A DNA stretch of 64,000 bases from Hypomyces perniciosus (taxonomy: Eukaryota; Ascomycota; Sordariomycetes; Hypocreales; Hypocreaceae), in NCBI GenBank assembly GCA_008477525.1, contig SPDT01000003.1:434001-498000 (forward strand). The letters are read 5' to 3'. A program made the position numbers and the translations under genes. Under the pieces are notes generated by a model, which was not told the origin of the DNA, did not search any database, and was given only the letters and a program-made list of their open reading frames with translations. Shown piece after piece: positions 44,856-57,480 of this stretch. The first letter of the stretch is position 1. Each line of letters starts with the position of its first letter.

Positions 44856-45451
44856 ATGGAATCAGTTTATGATGAAAGCAACAATAGAATGGAGGTCTCT
44901 TTTGGCAGTCGTCATGGTACCTGTCCACGAATGCTGTAACATCTTCACTGCTTAATGAAGTGTCAACTTGAATACACGTTTTTAATTCCCTATTAGGGCG
45001 GTGAAGCACATTGCCACAGTTTCTGTAGGCATCTAATGGTCGATTAGGCACCATTTTGCGAAGTACGCAGTAATACGATTAAGGGGATAGGACTTTGAGC
45101 TTTTGGAGATTCCGACCCCTGCTTCTAAGCAGCCTAAACTCAGCCTCGTTCTCAAGAATCTCATAGGCAACAGCCGACACTAGCAATGCTCGCTCCGTAC
45201 CGAGATCCAGTCAACGAATTAGACATAGACAAATCAGCCTCTCCATGGAGGGCTCTGACTCCTTCGTACTAAAGATGGACACCTATTCGAAATGACGTCG
45301 TTTTAGTCATCATTGAAAATAGTTAAATACCATTGGCCTTCATGTTCAATCTCATGTCTCATCACCACCATCGTCGACTTACAATCAGGTTTATCCCACC
45401 ACTTTTAATCCGCTTGAAGTCTTCTCTCTTGATCCTTCACAACCAACAACC
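44856..45451. other. intergenic, no gene
   Basis: 596 bp, nothing recognised. Confidence 0.3.
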
Positions 45452-46360
45452 ATGCTTAACTGGATCGGCCTTAAATCCGGTTCTTTGAAGGGACAACCCT
45501 CTGGAAGCAGCAAGATGTCGGGACCTAATATCATTCAGACAAACTACACCTCCAACGCTATCGACATCCCAGACACATTCCTCACTGGCCCTCCCTCTAA
45601 GCCAGTCACCTCAACGCCTGTCGCCTTCGCATCTTCCAAAGTCCCTGAATACGATGGCTGCACCGCTTTCATCGTCGACAACGTCCTCTCCTTGGAGGAG
45701 TGCAACGAACTCATCGCTCTCGCTGAAGCATCCGCCCCAACTGAAAACCCCGACGACTCACCATGGAAGCCCGCCCTTGTTTCCCTGGGACCTGGATTAG
45801 AGGCCTCCGCGCCAGACTACCGGAACAGCGACAGAATCATCTGGGATAATCAGATTCTTGTAGATCGCCTCTGGCAACGCTGCAAACAAGCCGAAGGCGT
45901 GGAACAGCTTCTTGCAGAAATCCCCGGCTACAATCCTCTACCTGGCAAGTGGAAGTTCCTCCGTTGGAACGAGCGGATGCGATTCCTCAAGTACACTCCC
46001 GGCATGTTCTTCAAGCGTAAGTCATTTTCCCCCTTATGGTGAGTGATATGGCTTCTAATACCTTGACTAGCTCATTGCGATGGTCCTTACTACACCAAAA
46101 TTGGGGAGCGTGAGATACTGACCAGGTATACCGTCCAGCTCTATCTTAACGATGCTGGTCTTGTTGGCGGCGCGACGTCGTTCTTGTCGCGTGACAAGAA
46201 AAGACGGTTGGATGTCAGCCCCAAGGCGGGAAGCCTGCTCATCTTCCAACACGCTCGCCTGTTCCACGAGGGAGCGGAGGTGAAGCGTGGTGTCAAGTAC
46301 ACTGTGAGGACCGATATCATGTACGAGTGGGAACAGGACGAGTCCAAGGAGGAGGAGTAG
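45452..46360 (+). CDS. 2OG-Fe(II) oxygenase, prolyl 4-hydroxylase-like
   Basis: Two exons, 45452-46016 and 46071-46360, 284 residues. Splicing creates PHCDGPYY, whose His190 and Asp192 are iron ligands. The third ligand, His254, is in FHEGAEVKRG, and the 2-oxoglutarate-binding basic residue is Lys264 or Arg268. RYTVQLYLNDAGLVGGATSF is the usual jelly-roll strand. No signal peptide is clear, so it is more likely cytosolic or nuclear than a collagen-type ER enzyme. The likely activity is Fe/2OG-dependent hydroxylation of a peptide or small molecule; the substrate is unknown. It is convergent with the helicase gene, with 110 bp between stops. Confidence 0.9.
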
Positions 46361-46470
46361 AACAACGGGCCGCAATGTGAATGGTAGTCGAGGGACTGAT
46401 GATTTGATTCCAAGGGTATCGTGATTATTCGTTAACTATTTGATACATGGCGTGCATTAATTTTATATCG

Positions 46471-49062
46471 TTATCTCCCCTGCTTGGGCATTTTCTTCTC
46501 CTCCAGAGCCTCAACATCCTTCTTCTTGTGAAAGTGCGGCGCCAGCTCTGCCAGCCACTTGGGCTCAATCGGCATTACACTCCGCATATATTCCTTCGCT
46601 GTCTGGACCAGCTCAAAGTAGATCACCATTTTCTCCGGAGGATTCACCGACATGAGCACGCTGCTTGGGTGAATCCATACCGACGTGCCATTCTTGACCG
46701 TTCGATAGCTGCTGCCACTCTTTTGCAGCCTTGCAGCATTGGGGAAGAAGCCAGCCGTGATGGCACGCTTGATCGGACGAAGGTTAATGGCACCACATGT
46801 CGATTGTCCAACCTCAACGCGCTCACAAAGCTTAGCAAGCTGCTCTCTCACGTCTCGAGCACGGGTGAGAGACCGCTGCTGTAGAAAGTTCTCTCGTGCC
46901 CAGATTGGCGAGAAGTCGCTGTCCACCCACTGGTTCCACACATTAAGGAGCGTGATGTGGTCACCCCCATCATTGACAGTGAAGCGGCCACGGGCACTAT
47001 CGGCGAAGACCTTCTTGTTTTTGGGCCGGAAAAAGAGGGATGAGGCTTCCCCCAGCATGGACACTATGGAGAGCACCTCCTCGACACAACCCTCTTTATC
47101 GGCGGCCAATATAGTCTTTGCCAACATGGGATCTGTGGGGAATTCGGCCATCTGGCGTCCAAGTTTGGTCATCTCGCCTTTGTGATTCAGGGCCTGGAGA
47201 GCAAAAAGCTGATTGAGGGCACCGATAAGGGCCTCTGTAGGAGGTGGATCCATAAACTCGAAATCCAGCAACTCGTTGATGCCAAGAGACTTCAGCTGCA
47301 GAACAACACCGTTGAGATTTGTCCGCTGTATTTCGGGAAGCGGTGACTCGTCCATTTCGTTCATGTAGGCATACTTGGTATATAGTCGATAACATTTGCC
47401 AGGCCCGACACGTCCAGCACGACCGCTACGTTGGTTGGCCGAGGCTCGGGAGCAGGGCACAACAACTAGATTGGACATGCCTGTCGCTGGGTTGTATGCA
47501 TTCTCTTTGACATAGCCAGGGTCAATGACATACACAATGCCATCGATAGTCAAACTTGTTTCGGCAATGTTCGTAGCCAAAACCACCTTGCGCGCACCTT
47601 CTGGTGTCGGCTCAAAGATCTTTGCCTGAAGCTCAGCTGGTAAGTTGGCATAAATTGGGCAAATGATCAGCTCTTTGATACGACTGCCTAGTTTCTTTGC
47701 CATTTCGGAAATTTCCAGTTCAGCAGATTCGATTTCGTCCTGACCAGTGAGGAAGATGAGAATATCGCCTTGACCTTGCGAGGTATGGATTTGGAACACC
47801 GTCGAGACGGCTGCGGTCAGATAGTTGGCCTCTGGAGCCGGTGTATAGTAAATATCCACGGGATACCGTCGACCGGGGATATTGAAGATGGGGGCGTCGT
47901 CAAAGTACTGAGCAAACTTCTCCGCGTTCATGGTGGCGGAAGAGATGAGCAACTTTAGATCTTTCCGTTCCCGCGCCAAATCCTTTACGAGAGCAAGTAG
48001 AATGTCTGTATGCACTGTCCGCTCGTGGGCCTCATCGATCATCAGGGCAGAATAGCTGGCGAGGTCCGGCTCCGTCATGAACTCTCGTAATAACATGCCA
48101 TCAGTCATATACTTGAGAACTGTCTTATCGGTCGTACGGTCTTCGAAACGAATGGAGTAACCGACTTCATTTCCCAGCTTGACACCCACTTCATCAGCGA
48201 CACGAGCCGCCACGCTCATCGCCGCCACTCGTCGAGGTTGTGTGCACCCGACCTTCATGCCACCTTTTGTATAGCCAGCCTCGTGAAGATATTGTGGCAG
48301 CTGTGTCGTCTTGCCGCTACCAGTCTCACCCACAATGACCAAGACCTGATACTGCTCCAACGCCTCCAAAAACTGGTCTCGGTACTGGTAGATGGGCAGA
48401 CTCTTCCTTGTCTCTTGAATCGACAACGCCTTCTTCTCTGCAGCCTCGATTTGCGCTTCTCGAAACCGCTGTTCTCCTGTCATCTTCTGGTCTCCGGCCA
48501 TTCGCGAATCCAGCTTCCATTGAATGAACTGGGACTCATCCAGGACGAAATCGTAGTCATCGTCCTCTCTTTCTGGGCGCTGACCGTGTGCTTTGGCTTT
48601 GGCAACCTGCTCCCTCTCCCATTCTTCTTCCTCTGTGACGAACTTCTCCCGACCGTATTCATCTCGTTCGACGTGTTCGACGTGGCGCTTGTAGAGGGCT
48701 TCTTCTTTCTTCTTGCGATCGAGCTTTCCCTTCTCCGTGAGGTAGTCCTCAGGCATCACGTATCCATCTCGATGATCGTCAATCCTGCGCCTCTCCTCCG
48801 CCAAGCGCAACCTCTCCCTTTTCTCCGCATACTCGGCAGCTTCTTTTTCTGATAGCCTCACACCACGGCGGACATCGCGGGCCGTTTCGTCAACTTCTTC
48901 GCGGAACCGAGTCGATATTTGCGCCTCTCGTTTGTTGAAATACTCCTGGCGCGATCTCTCTCTGATTTTGTGAAGTGCGGCTTCGTCTAAGGCTGCAGCG
49001 TCTCCTTCGAGCTTTCTTTTTTTATTCTGGTCCGCAGAGGACGACGGCGGCGGTGGTGCCAT
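46471..49062 (-). CDS. prp2: DEAH-box RNA helicase Prp2/DHX16 (pre-mRNA splicing)
   Basis: Intact 863-codon ORF. Residues 1-210 are charged and helical ([20 protein letters not shown]...). The helicase core has [14 protein letters not shown] (motif I, near 242), [17 protein letters not shown] (Ia), DEAHER (II), SSATM (III), LTGQDEIE (IV), [13 protein letters not shown] (V) and QRSGRAGR (VI). WH, ratchet and OB domains follow, the OB with [20 protein letters not shown]. The order and wording match Prp2/DHX16 (S. pombe cdc28), which remodels the spliceosome before the first step. It is shorter at the N-terminus than some orthologues (over 1000 residues), which is normal variation for the disordered arm. 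Confidence 0.93.
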   Translation of the reverse strand: MAPPPPSSSADQNKKRKLEGDAAALDEAALHKIRERSRQEYFNKREAQISTRFREEVDETARDVRRGVRLSEKEAAEYAEKRERLRLAEERRRIDDHRDGYVMPEDYLTEKGKLDRKKKEEALYKRHVEHVERDEYGREKFVTEEEEWEREQVAKAKAHGQRPEREDDDYDFVLDESQFIQWKLDSRMAGDQKMTGEQRFREAQIEAAEKKALSIQETRKSLPIYQYRDQFLEALEQYQVLVIVGETGSGKTTQLPQYLHEAGYTKGGMKVGCTQPRRVAAMSVAARVADEVGVKLGNEVGYSIRFEDRTTDKTVLKYMTDGMLLREFMTEPDLASYSALMIDEAHERTVHTDILLALVKDLARERKDLKLLISSATMNAEKFAQYFDDAPIFNIPGRRYPVDIYYTPAPEANYLTAAVSTVFQIHTSQGQGDILIFLTGQDEIESAELEISEMAKKLGSRIKELIICPIYANLPAELQAKIFEPTPEGARKVVLATNIAETSLTIDGIVYVIDPGYVKENAYNPATGMSNLVVVPCSRASANQRSGRAGRVGPGKCYRLYTKYAYMNEMDESPLPEIQRTNLNGVVLQLKSLGINELLDFEFMDPPPTEALIGALNQLFALQALNHKGEMTKLGRQMAEFPTDPMLAKTILAADKEGCVEEVLSIVSMLGEASSLFFRPKNKKVFADSARGRFTVNDGGDHITLLNVWNQWVDSDFSPIWARENFLQQRSLTRARDVREQLAKLCERVEVGQSTCGAINLRPIKRAITAGFFPNAARLQKSGSSYRTVKNGTSVWIHPSSVLMSVNPPEKMVIYFELVQTAKEYMRSVMPIEPKWLAELAPHFHKKKDVEALEEKKMPKQGR

Positions 49063-49556
49063 CTTGAGTGTACGAGTGCAAGAGGTTGAAAAGAGGGAAA
49101 AGAAAACGAAGTGGCCCTTTGGAGATGGATGCCTGTTGATAGTCCCAGGTTCAAAGGTCCAGGTTGAAGCAATGGCTTGTCTGGAGAAATGCTTCAGCCA
49201 ATTAAATCGCTTCGATCATAGCCCCTCTTACGTTATCTGGATTAAGCCGTAGATTATGCAGTGTGAAACACAGAGACGTGAAGACTAAGCCTAATAACGA
49301 AGTAGAGCTATACCTAAAGCAGCATAGAAGCGCATCTTTTGTTCGCTGACAGGGACTAGAAATGTTAACACGCTGGAACTTATTCAAGTCGCCGTTCCTC
49401 TCAATGTCGAGATATCCTTTCTCCCTCTAACCTTTGTTCACCTCACATTGAGTCTATAACATTTTATCGGCTGAGAAGGGAGAGTCGCGCGTTGCCTTTC
49501 CATTTTAATTCCTTCTTTTCTATGAAGCTCCCCGTAGCTGGGCAGCCAAATCCGCC
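49063..49556. promoter_or_regulatory. divergent promoter, prp2 / ER Hsp40
   Basis: 494 bp between two outward-facing start codons; no gene. Confidence 0.5.
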
Positions 49557-50910
49557 ATGTTAATCCACGGGACGATACTCATCGTCTTGTTGGCTCTGGT
49601 CCAGCTTGCGCTTTGCGCCGAGGACTACTACAAGGTCTGATAATGTGCCGACCTGTTGGCGCATACGAAAACTGACTTGTGTTAGATCCTGGGAGTCGAT
49701 AGGAAGGCTTCAGACAAACAGCTCAAGTCCGCCTACCGTCAACTCTCCAAGAAATTCCACCCGGATAAGAACCCGTGCGCTTCCCTTCTTCACATCCTTC
49801 AAGTCATATCTCTAACAGGCACTCCCTCACAGTGGCGATGAGACAGCACATGACAAGTTCGTCCAGGTCGCCGAAGCGTATGAGATCCTGAGCGACTCCG
49901 AGACTCGCCAGATCTACGACCGCCACGGCCACGAGGGCGTCAAATCCCACCGTCAACACGGCGGCGGTGGCGGCGGCGGCGGACAAGACCCCTTCGACCT
50001 TTTCAGCAGATTCTTCGGCGGCCACGGCCACTTTGGCAGATCAAGCCGAGAACCTCGTGGTAACAACGTCGAAGTCCGTGTCGAAATCTCCCTCCGTGAC
50101 TTCTACAACGGCGCTACGACCGAGTTCCAGTGGGACAAGCAACACATTTGCGAGACGTGCGGTGGCTCGGGTAGTGCGGATGGAAAGGTTGACAATTGTA
50201 ATGTCTGCGGCGGACACGGTATCAGGATTGTCAAGCAGCAGCTTGCGCCAGGCATGTTCCAGCAGATGCAGATCCGCTGCGACGCTTGTGGCGGCTCGGG
50301 CAAGACCATCAAGAACAAGTGCCATGTGTGTCACGGTAACCGCGTGGAGCGTAAGAAGACAACGGTCACCCTTACGGTCGAGCGGGGCGTCGCCAGGAAC
50401 TCAAGGGTAGTGTTCGAGAACGAAGCCGACCAAAGCCCAGACTGGATCGCCGGAGACCTCGTTGTGAATCTAGGAGAGAAGGCTCCTTCGCACGATAATA
50501 ACCCTGACCAAGTTGACGGTGCATTCTTCCGGCGCAAGGGCGACGATTTGTACTGGACGGAGGTTCTCTCCCTGCGGGAGGCCTGGATGGGCGGCTGGAC
50601 CCGCAACCTCACCCACCTTGACAAGCACGTTGTGCGTCTAGGCCGCAAGCGCGGAGAAGTTGTTCAGAGTGGACATATTGAAACTGTGTCAGGCGAAGGA
50701 ATGCCCAAGTGGCACGAAGACGGCGACAGCGTCTACCACAACACCGAGTTTGGCAACTTGTACGTGACGTACGAGGTCATCCTACCCGATCAGATGGACA
50801 AGACCATGGAGAAGGAATTCTGGGCTCTGTGGGAGAAATGGCGGGCGAAGAAGGGCGTTGATTTGCACAAGGACAGCGGACGGCCAGATGTGCCGCATGA
50901 TGAGTTATGA
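49557..50910 (+). CDS. scj1: ER-lumenal Hsp40 co-chaperone, Scj1 type, HDEL tail
   Basis: Exons 49557-49634, 49686-49774 and 49833-50910 give 414 residues. [20 protein letters not shown] is a signal peptide, directly followed by the J domain [20 protein letters not shown] with the HPD tripeptide in FHPDKN. A Gly-rich segment precedes four zinc repeats ([32 protein letters not shown]) and a C-terminal substrate-binding domain. The protein ends PHDEL, an ER retrieval signal. It is a class I DnaJ that stimulates lumenal Hsp70 (Kar2/BiP). Intron 1 ends the signal-peptide exon, so intron-blind models miss both the signal peptide and J domain. Confidence 0.95.
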
Positions 50911-51333
50911 TGATGTAAAACACAGATACTACGGGGGGTCATGAAGGACTATGTATGTTTTGAACGCGAAAAAAGATAGACATGGGAAATTTCGTCGTAT
51001 ATAAAATTTTCCATCTTGATTGCCTTTTCGTGTGGTCTCATGCTTTCTATGTCTTTGATGTAAATCATCCCTTTTTAAGAATGGAATCATTCACCCCCCT
51101 TACAAAACTCCCCTCCATGCAATATCAATACCTCCAATGCCTCACATGGATCAAGCATTTGTTTTCTTTATAAGGAGACTGCAAAAAATACAGATAACTC
51201 CTTATTCACAGTAATCGTAGCCTTGCCATCCATATGATGAATCCAAACCATGTATGAAATAACTTGCAACTGACAGAGTAAGAAACAAAGAAACCAGATC
51301 ATTATCGTATCTTCATCATATATCATGTCATCA
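50911..51333. other. intergenic, convergent 3' flanks
   Basis: 423 bp with no gene. Confidence 0.3.
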
Positions 51334-54300
51334 TCACCTCCGTTTGCGATGTCTCCTGTCCCCCGCATCACCATCTTCTATTTCGTTGCGCCCATCACCC
51401 CTGCCCTTGTCTTTGATCGATTCACTACCTGCCTGTCCCAACAAGCCCTCACCAAGCACCTCGCCCAGCACCCCTATCCAGCTGCGTTGTCCCTCGAGTG
51501 CTCCAGTCACATGCCTGACCAACCTTTCTACCCTTTCTTGATCGGCACCGCTTATTTGCCATGCGCCTTGAACATCCCAATCACCAGATCGCTGTGGCTG
51601 ACGATGGAACTCGCCACTCCTGTTTGTCCACCGGTTTCTCTTGGCCTCACTTCCATCCAACGGTCTGCCCTGTGAGTCAAAACGGTCAGGCAGATCCTCA
51701 ATATCTTGCTCCGAATCGGAGTTATGATGCCCACGGCCGTGATTATCCTTAATTGGGCGGTCATGAGTTGTGTCAGATGATCTCCGGCGACGCATAGCGG
51801 GTCGATTAAAGGCGTTTTCACGATGCTTGTCGCCAGACTCATCTTCTGATTGGGAACCTTCAGACTCCACGACCTGAATTTGTTCCCTCCTATGCCTTTC
51901 CATAGTTCTGGAGCTTTTCGGTGATAGAGGAACAAATGAGACTGACTTGGCTACATGGGAAGATACGTCGGCAGGAATTTCAACAGGATGAGGTGTGCGA
52001 GGCGGCCTTATGGCATCTAGTTCAACAGTCAGTCTCTCCACTCCCGCCTCTCAAAATAAAAGCCCGTAACAGTACGATTCAACGCACCCTCAGGTTGCCT
52101 ACCCGTGTGACTGGGGTGGCTTCTGGAAAGGTTACTCACATGATCTGGCGGGAAGTTGCCACCCACCGGAGGAGGTCCCGGCTGAAGAGGTGCGGGTGGA
52201 GGTGCAGGGCCAGTAGTATGAGGTGGTGGACCAGCCGGAGGAGGCGCAAAACCTGCCGCCCCCGATACAGTCACCGGTGGTGGTGGAGGTGGTCCAGAAG
52301 ACTGCGGAGGTGGTCCTGGTGGAGGCGGTCCTGGTGGAGGCGGCGGCCCAGCAGGCGGAGGTGGAGGCGCATATCCGGTGTAGTCTTGAGGCATGTAAGG
52401 CTGGTATTCACGGGGCGGTGGGACACTGTGGTCATGGTAAGGTGCGTAGCCTTGGCCTCCTGGTGCAGAACCTGGTGTTGTGGGATAAGGAGGGTAATAG
52501 GCACCACCAGAGGCAGTAGGTGGTGAGTGTGGGCGGTTGTCATCAAAGTATCCTCCGTTTGGAGGACCATCACTGTCGCCTGCAATCTCATCGTCAGCAT
52601 CAGACAACTCACTTGTCGAACCATAGGGCATCCTCACGTCTCCCTTCGTGCTCTCGCTCCCTCGATCGCTTCTCACTTGCTCGTCTTTCCTTCTCTCTCT
52701 CCTTTCTATCTTTATATTCCTTGATTCCGATGGCTGCTGCCCCGGCGGCGGCCATATTCCTCAGTCGACTCCTGCTTCTCTTTCGTTCTTCATCCGATCC
52801 AGTGGAGGAGGATGATCGTGATCGTTCACGTCTTCTACGTCGTCTTCGTCGCCTTTCCTCAGCCTCCGACTCATAACCTTGTCTGGAGGGAGACCGTGGT
52901 CCCGGGTGTAAAGGGTCGTGACCGTACTCAACTAGGCCTAGCTCAGGATCAGCCCCGGCTTCCGAATGAAGGGATCTGGCCCTCGACCTGCTCCTACTCC
53001 TGCTCCTGCTCCGCGAACCTCCTCTATACGAGCTGCGATCATCATCACTAACACCACGAGAGGTCGATGCCTCTCTTTCCTTCTTCTTGTCGCGGTGATC
53101 CTTCCATAATTTGCCGGCTACGCCGGCAACAGTCGCGGCTCCAGCAAGCTCAGCGCCACGGCGAAGCTTAGACTTGCTACGAGACCGACTGCCATGTCGA
53201 GAATGGCTTCCATGTCGAGAACGAGACTGAGACTTTTTGCGGAAGTGATTCACGACGCCTGCTGTTGCAGCAGTGCCTAGAGCTGCTTTGGCAAAGGTTG
53301 AGATGCTGCGCCGGCGGCTACGAGGGCGAGAGCGAGATCGGGAGTGTTCTGAGGCAGAGGAATAGTAGTCTCGTGTCCGGCTCCGTCCTCGGCTCCTTTC
53401 TTCCTTCTCAATCTTGCTGGCTTGGTGATATTTGACGGCACCGGCTGCAGCAAGAGCTACAGCAGCGAGTCCCAAGCCCCTTTTGAGTGTAGAATGGTGA
53501 TCGGGGGATTCCCGTCCATCACGCCAGCGGTCCTCATAGGCGCTATGGGCTCGTTTGATGGCCTCAGTTCCGAGGGCTCCCAACGCCGCACCAGCAAGGA
53601 TCTTCTTGCCACGATTTTCAGGGAGGTCGCCATACTCGTCGCGACGGCTGGATAGCAGAGCGCTAATGCCAGCGCCAGCGATAGCACCCTCTGCCAGATG
53701 TCGTTTATGGTGGTGTTCAGGGCTTTCACTGCGATCACGGCGGACAGTGCGACGGGAGTAGTAATATTCGTCATCATCGCTGTGATAGTCATCTCGCCGA
53801 TGGCGATGCTCGCGACCACCTCGATAAGGGCCAACTTCGCGCCTCTCGTGACGATAGTAGTACTCCTCGTCGTATGGAACACGGGCCATTTCACGGTTGC
53901 GCTCAGCCTCCCGCTCTCTAAGGACGATAACACCAGGCTCCTGTCGGGGAACGACGATTGGCTGTGGCGGGGCCTCCTGGACAATGATCTTTTGCTCCGG
54001 AGCTCGCTGGCGGACGATGACAGGGGAAGACGGTGGCTCAGGTTCCCTGTAGTACTCGGTTTCCTTGCGATATCGTTCAACCTCATGGCCATGGGCATCG
54101 TCATAGCGCTCTTCGACTCTCTTCTCGACCCTTATTTCGTCATCATGGCGGTCATAACGGGAGCGTCGATCCCAGTCGCGGTCGGGCTCCCGCCGCTCCT
54201 CGCGTTCATAGACGACGGTACGAGAACGATCGCCGCCCTCAGGGTCAAAGGCTGAGCGCGGCCGGTCCGGAATGTATGCGCGCTCCCGTCGTTCATACTC

Positions 54301-54510
54301 AACAACATCATCGGCTGTGCGTCCATGGCCGCCGGAATAGCGCGAGCGACGGTCGTCATCCATCTCGACAAGCTTTTCAGTGCGTTCGTAGCGATCGCCT
54401 CGGGGGTTCACCTTGTATCGAGTCACAGTGGTGCTCTTGTAGCGCTCATCATCAGAGGAATCGTCGCGACGTTCCCGGTAGACACGGGAGGTTCGATAAG
54501 AGTCACCCAT
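51334..54510 (-). CDS. large Arg/Ser-rich DUF3824-type protein
   Basis: Three exons on the minus strand, 54510-52638, 52579-52088 and 52016-51334, join in phase to about 1015 residues. The 58-bp intron (GTGAGG...GCTGAC...CAG) and 71-bp intron (GTGCGT...CTGAC...TAG) are inferred because each single reading stops early. Residues 1-270 are Arg/Tyr/Glu-rich. Repeated small Ala/Gly-rich helices (LAEGAIAGAGISALLSS, KILAGAALGALGTEAIKRAH, GLGLAAVALAAAGAVKY, AKAALGTAATAGVVNH) alternate with Ser-Arg tracts. A Pro-rich middle (GYAPPPPPAGPPPPPG) and KSVSFVPLSPKSSRTMERHR to ISGADQERVERLVRHVTGAL complete it. This is the architecture of fungal DUF3824 proteins; the molecular role is unknown. The second donor could also be GTAGGC 17 bp upstream, in the same phase only if the intron is 18 bp longer. 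Confidence 0.82.
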
Positions 54511-56234
54511 GACAGCCGGCCTTGCTCTGTCTTTAAGCGACGACGGGCGAGTGACTGACTGTCTGAGGCAAAGGAGGGGGGAGAAACAAACGAAAGGTGG
54601 GCGAAGGGATGACGCAGGAGATGTGGCAGCCCTGGGGGAGAGATGGCTGAAGTGAAAAGGAGGCTGGGCGAAGGTCTAGGCGGGAGGCACGGAGTAGTAA
54701 CGTTCTCAATGCAGTATAACGTCAGTACAGTACAAATAGAAATAGCACATCCATCTGCTAGCGGGGTTTGTTGGTGGGAGCAGCTGATGAAGGTCTTGGA
54801 AGTGAGTGGGTGAGGTGGGAAGAGGATGAGGATGAGGAGGAGGGGAGGGGGAGGGGGAGGGGCAGGGGCAGAAAAGGCGAGATGCCGGCTTTTGCTATGT
54901 CATAGTTGTCTTATGCACAAACCCGACCAGACTCACTCTAATTCCGTGCTACTATGTATGGAATACGGAGCTAGCTACAAAGTAAGCAACGTGCTTACAC
55001 GACTCGCTGAATCAGTTTTTTCTTAATTTATGTATTTCCTTTACGGCTTCCATCCGTCTCTATTGCTGCTACGTTGGCCCAATGCCAAGAGCGTTGAGAG
55101 CCAAGACAAGGACTACCTACTAATGTATGGACAAAGCCACCATCTCGCCCGAGCAGGCTGCAAATCCGCTCTCTCTGTCTGTCTGTTTGTCTGTCTGTCT
55201 CTCTCGCCAAGTATTAATACGCCTACACATGTCTGCAGTAATACAGCATACGTACGAAGTACATACATAAGTCCAACTGCGCCTCACAGTACGAACCAAT
55301 ACAGTACAGCAACGCATGTTCTGTCCCCCACCCCTTCACCCCAAAATCAGAAAGGGGAAGAAAAAACCTCCTTCGGTCACCTGCATCCAGTCTACGATCC
55401 ATCTGGAAGAAACCAGCAAAAAAAAAAAAAAACGCCTTGTGACCAGGTAGAACCCGTGGCGCGGGGCCAGCAGTCGCAGGAACCACGAGGGCCAATGTCG
55501 CAGACACACAGCCCAACGGGCGTCTCAGCCTCATTGCATTCCATTCACTTCTCGAAGGGCCTCCGCTTTGACGTTTGCCTTGGCACATAATGATGGGTCA
55601 TTTGTAACGACTCATTATTACTAGTAGTACCTAAACCTGTTGCCTTGAGAGTTTCTCATCCGCGGATGAATCGCCTCGCGCCGTTCCGCACTAGGCCCTA
55701 TAGAACTTGGAATGTTGGGATGCGCGAGAATGTCGTCATAGCCTCGATAGCACGATAAGTGCGGTGATGGTGATCGCAGCGGGCATTTCAACAGGCTCGC
55801 CCCACCAGATGTAACATTTAAAGCCTCTGCAAAGTACGAAATACGCGGTAGCTCATGCAGAAAAACGGGGTGCCTTGCTTTCGTGCATGCAGTTGATAGC
55901 ATGCATCTAGTACGGAGTACGGAGCAGTACTAGTACTATGACAGACATTATTATGGTTAGGTGTCATGAAGCCCAACCTGAAATGGGTTCGACGCCACGA
56001 CCAGAGCCGCTCGAAGCCGAAAATGCCGGTGGATTTACTTGCCCATGACGACACTTCTCTATTGGAATGGCTCATTGCATTGATACCCCTGATTTCCCTA
56101 TCCCTGGAATTCGATAGACAAATGTATAAAGACAAATGACAAATACCCTAGCGCCAACTCCACCCTTCTGTCCAACTTCTAGTCTCTTTTATACATACGG
56201 AGTGCACACGTCTCTCTGTGTTCGTCGTGAAATT
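54511..56234. other. 1.7 kb intergenic
   Basis: No gene recognised. gaggggagggggaggggg purine run (54836-54860), ctgtctgt repeats (55175-55202), A15 tract (55418-55432), TACGGAGTA at 55911-55919. Confidence 0.4.
55175..55204. repeat. (CTGT)n microsatellite
   Basis: ctgtctgtctgtttgtctgtctgtctctc run in an intergenic region. Confidence 0.8.
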
Positions 56235-57480
56235 CTACTCATCGTATCCTTGCTTGTTACCCAAAACACCCACGCCGCCGTTGCTCCTCCGCCTTTTGCC
56301 AATCACCTCCTTAAGCCACTCGGTCAACGTAAATCCCCAGTGGCCAGTCACCATCACTCCACTGAGAATGTTGATGAGCTTGATGAAGAAAGTCAAGATG
56401 CCAACCCGGCTCTCCTCTACCGAAAGCAAGATAGGCTCGATATCGTATTTGAAGAAGATGCCTGGAATCTGTTGATCCGAGATCTTTTTGCTGTGCTCAG
56501 TCACAGCATACTGATTGGTAGAAATCGTACTGGACCCAACAGTGTACACGGTAGGGACAACCGAGAGATAATATTGGAACTTGTGGAAGTTAAAATACGC
56601 GGTGTTGACAGTGCGGTCGAGAGGGTTGACGAGCGAGGGGTAGAAAGCTCCGTAGGACAACTCAGAGATGATGTGAGAAAAGTTGAACCCTGAAAACATG
56701 GTTAGACATCATCACTCGGCATAGAAAGGGTGGGAGAGGCGTGTGTTTTGCTTACTGCTATGGTCCAGATGGTCGCCGATCGCCGTGTAACCATGGCCCC
56801 TAGCCGTGATGTGAAAGTCTCCTTGGACCTTGTTCAGGTCCAAACTTCCCCAAAGGCGACAGCTATCCGGGGTGCCCTTGAGTCTCGGTGTTCGCGCCCA
56901 CTTTGGCCTCTTGTGACTAAGCGCCACAATGTCGTGCACATGTTCCTCTCCAAAACCTTCGTCATGCTCCGCGTATTGGTGCCACCCGGCCCCGGTGTCG
57001 AGCTGGCCATTGGCATTCTTGCCCAGCTTGTGAATCCCCTTCCCATCGTCCCACTGGCTCCAGCTCGTCGGGTCGCGTACAAGCAGTTCGGCAGCAAGGA
57101 TGCGGTCTCCCGCGGCATCTTGCACGTTGACGTGTAGATCTTGGCATTGCATCTTCACCACGATATCGAGGTTGATTTGCATGTCGTGGCCAACGCCCCT
57201 CTCGACAGCAAAGTTATGGGACTCGGAGCCGCGCCACCACCGCGCTACCTCGCCCCAGATGAAGATGAAGGAGATGAAGAGCATGGCTACGGTCCATTTG
57301 CCGCCGCCCGAAGTCTTGGTCACATATTGGGGTTTGGATTTGGCTGGCACAATGTCAATTGAAAGCCTGGAGGTCAATTGAGTAGACCACAAACATACAG
57401 AATGCATCAAAGGCGCTCACAATGCCACCACTTGCGCCAAAGTCCTCGTCGTTCAAGTTCTGCTTCTCGAACCCGTTCAT
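56235..57480 (-). CDS. erv41: Erv41, COPII vesicle / ER-Golgi recycling receptor subunit
   Basis: Exons 57480-57399, 57343-56756 and 56689-56235 join in phase to 374 residues. MNGFEKQNLNDEDFGASGGI and VSAFDAFSKSKPQYVTKTSG precede membrane span 1 (about 47-64, WTVAMLFISFIFIWGE). The large lumenal domain contains HNFAVERGVGHDMQINLDIV and DLNKVQGDFHITARGHGY. FNFSHIISELSYGAFYPSLV, VNPLDRTVNTAYFNFHKFQY and PGIFFKYDIEPILLSVEE then lead to span 2 (FFIKLINILSGVMV). All are Erv41/ERGIC2 landmarks. With Erv46 it retrieves ER residents lacking HDEL. Intron 2 uses GTAAGC and TTTTCAG. Confidence 0.94.

Noticed and set aside
46017..46070. possible frame break in the prolyl hydroxylase-like gene
   Set aside because: Explained by a normal 54-bp GTAAGT...TGACTAG intron that restores the HxD iron site.
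48238..48852. 204-codon plus-strand ORF rich in Leu/Phe
   Set aside because: Exact antisense of the charged N-terminal arm of the Prp2-type helicase.
55223..55588. 121-codon minus-strand ORF in the large gap
   Set aside because: Runs through an A/T homopolymer and repeat-rich sequence; no coding features.
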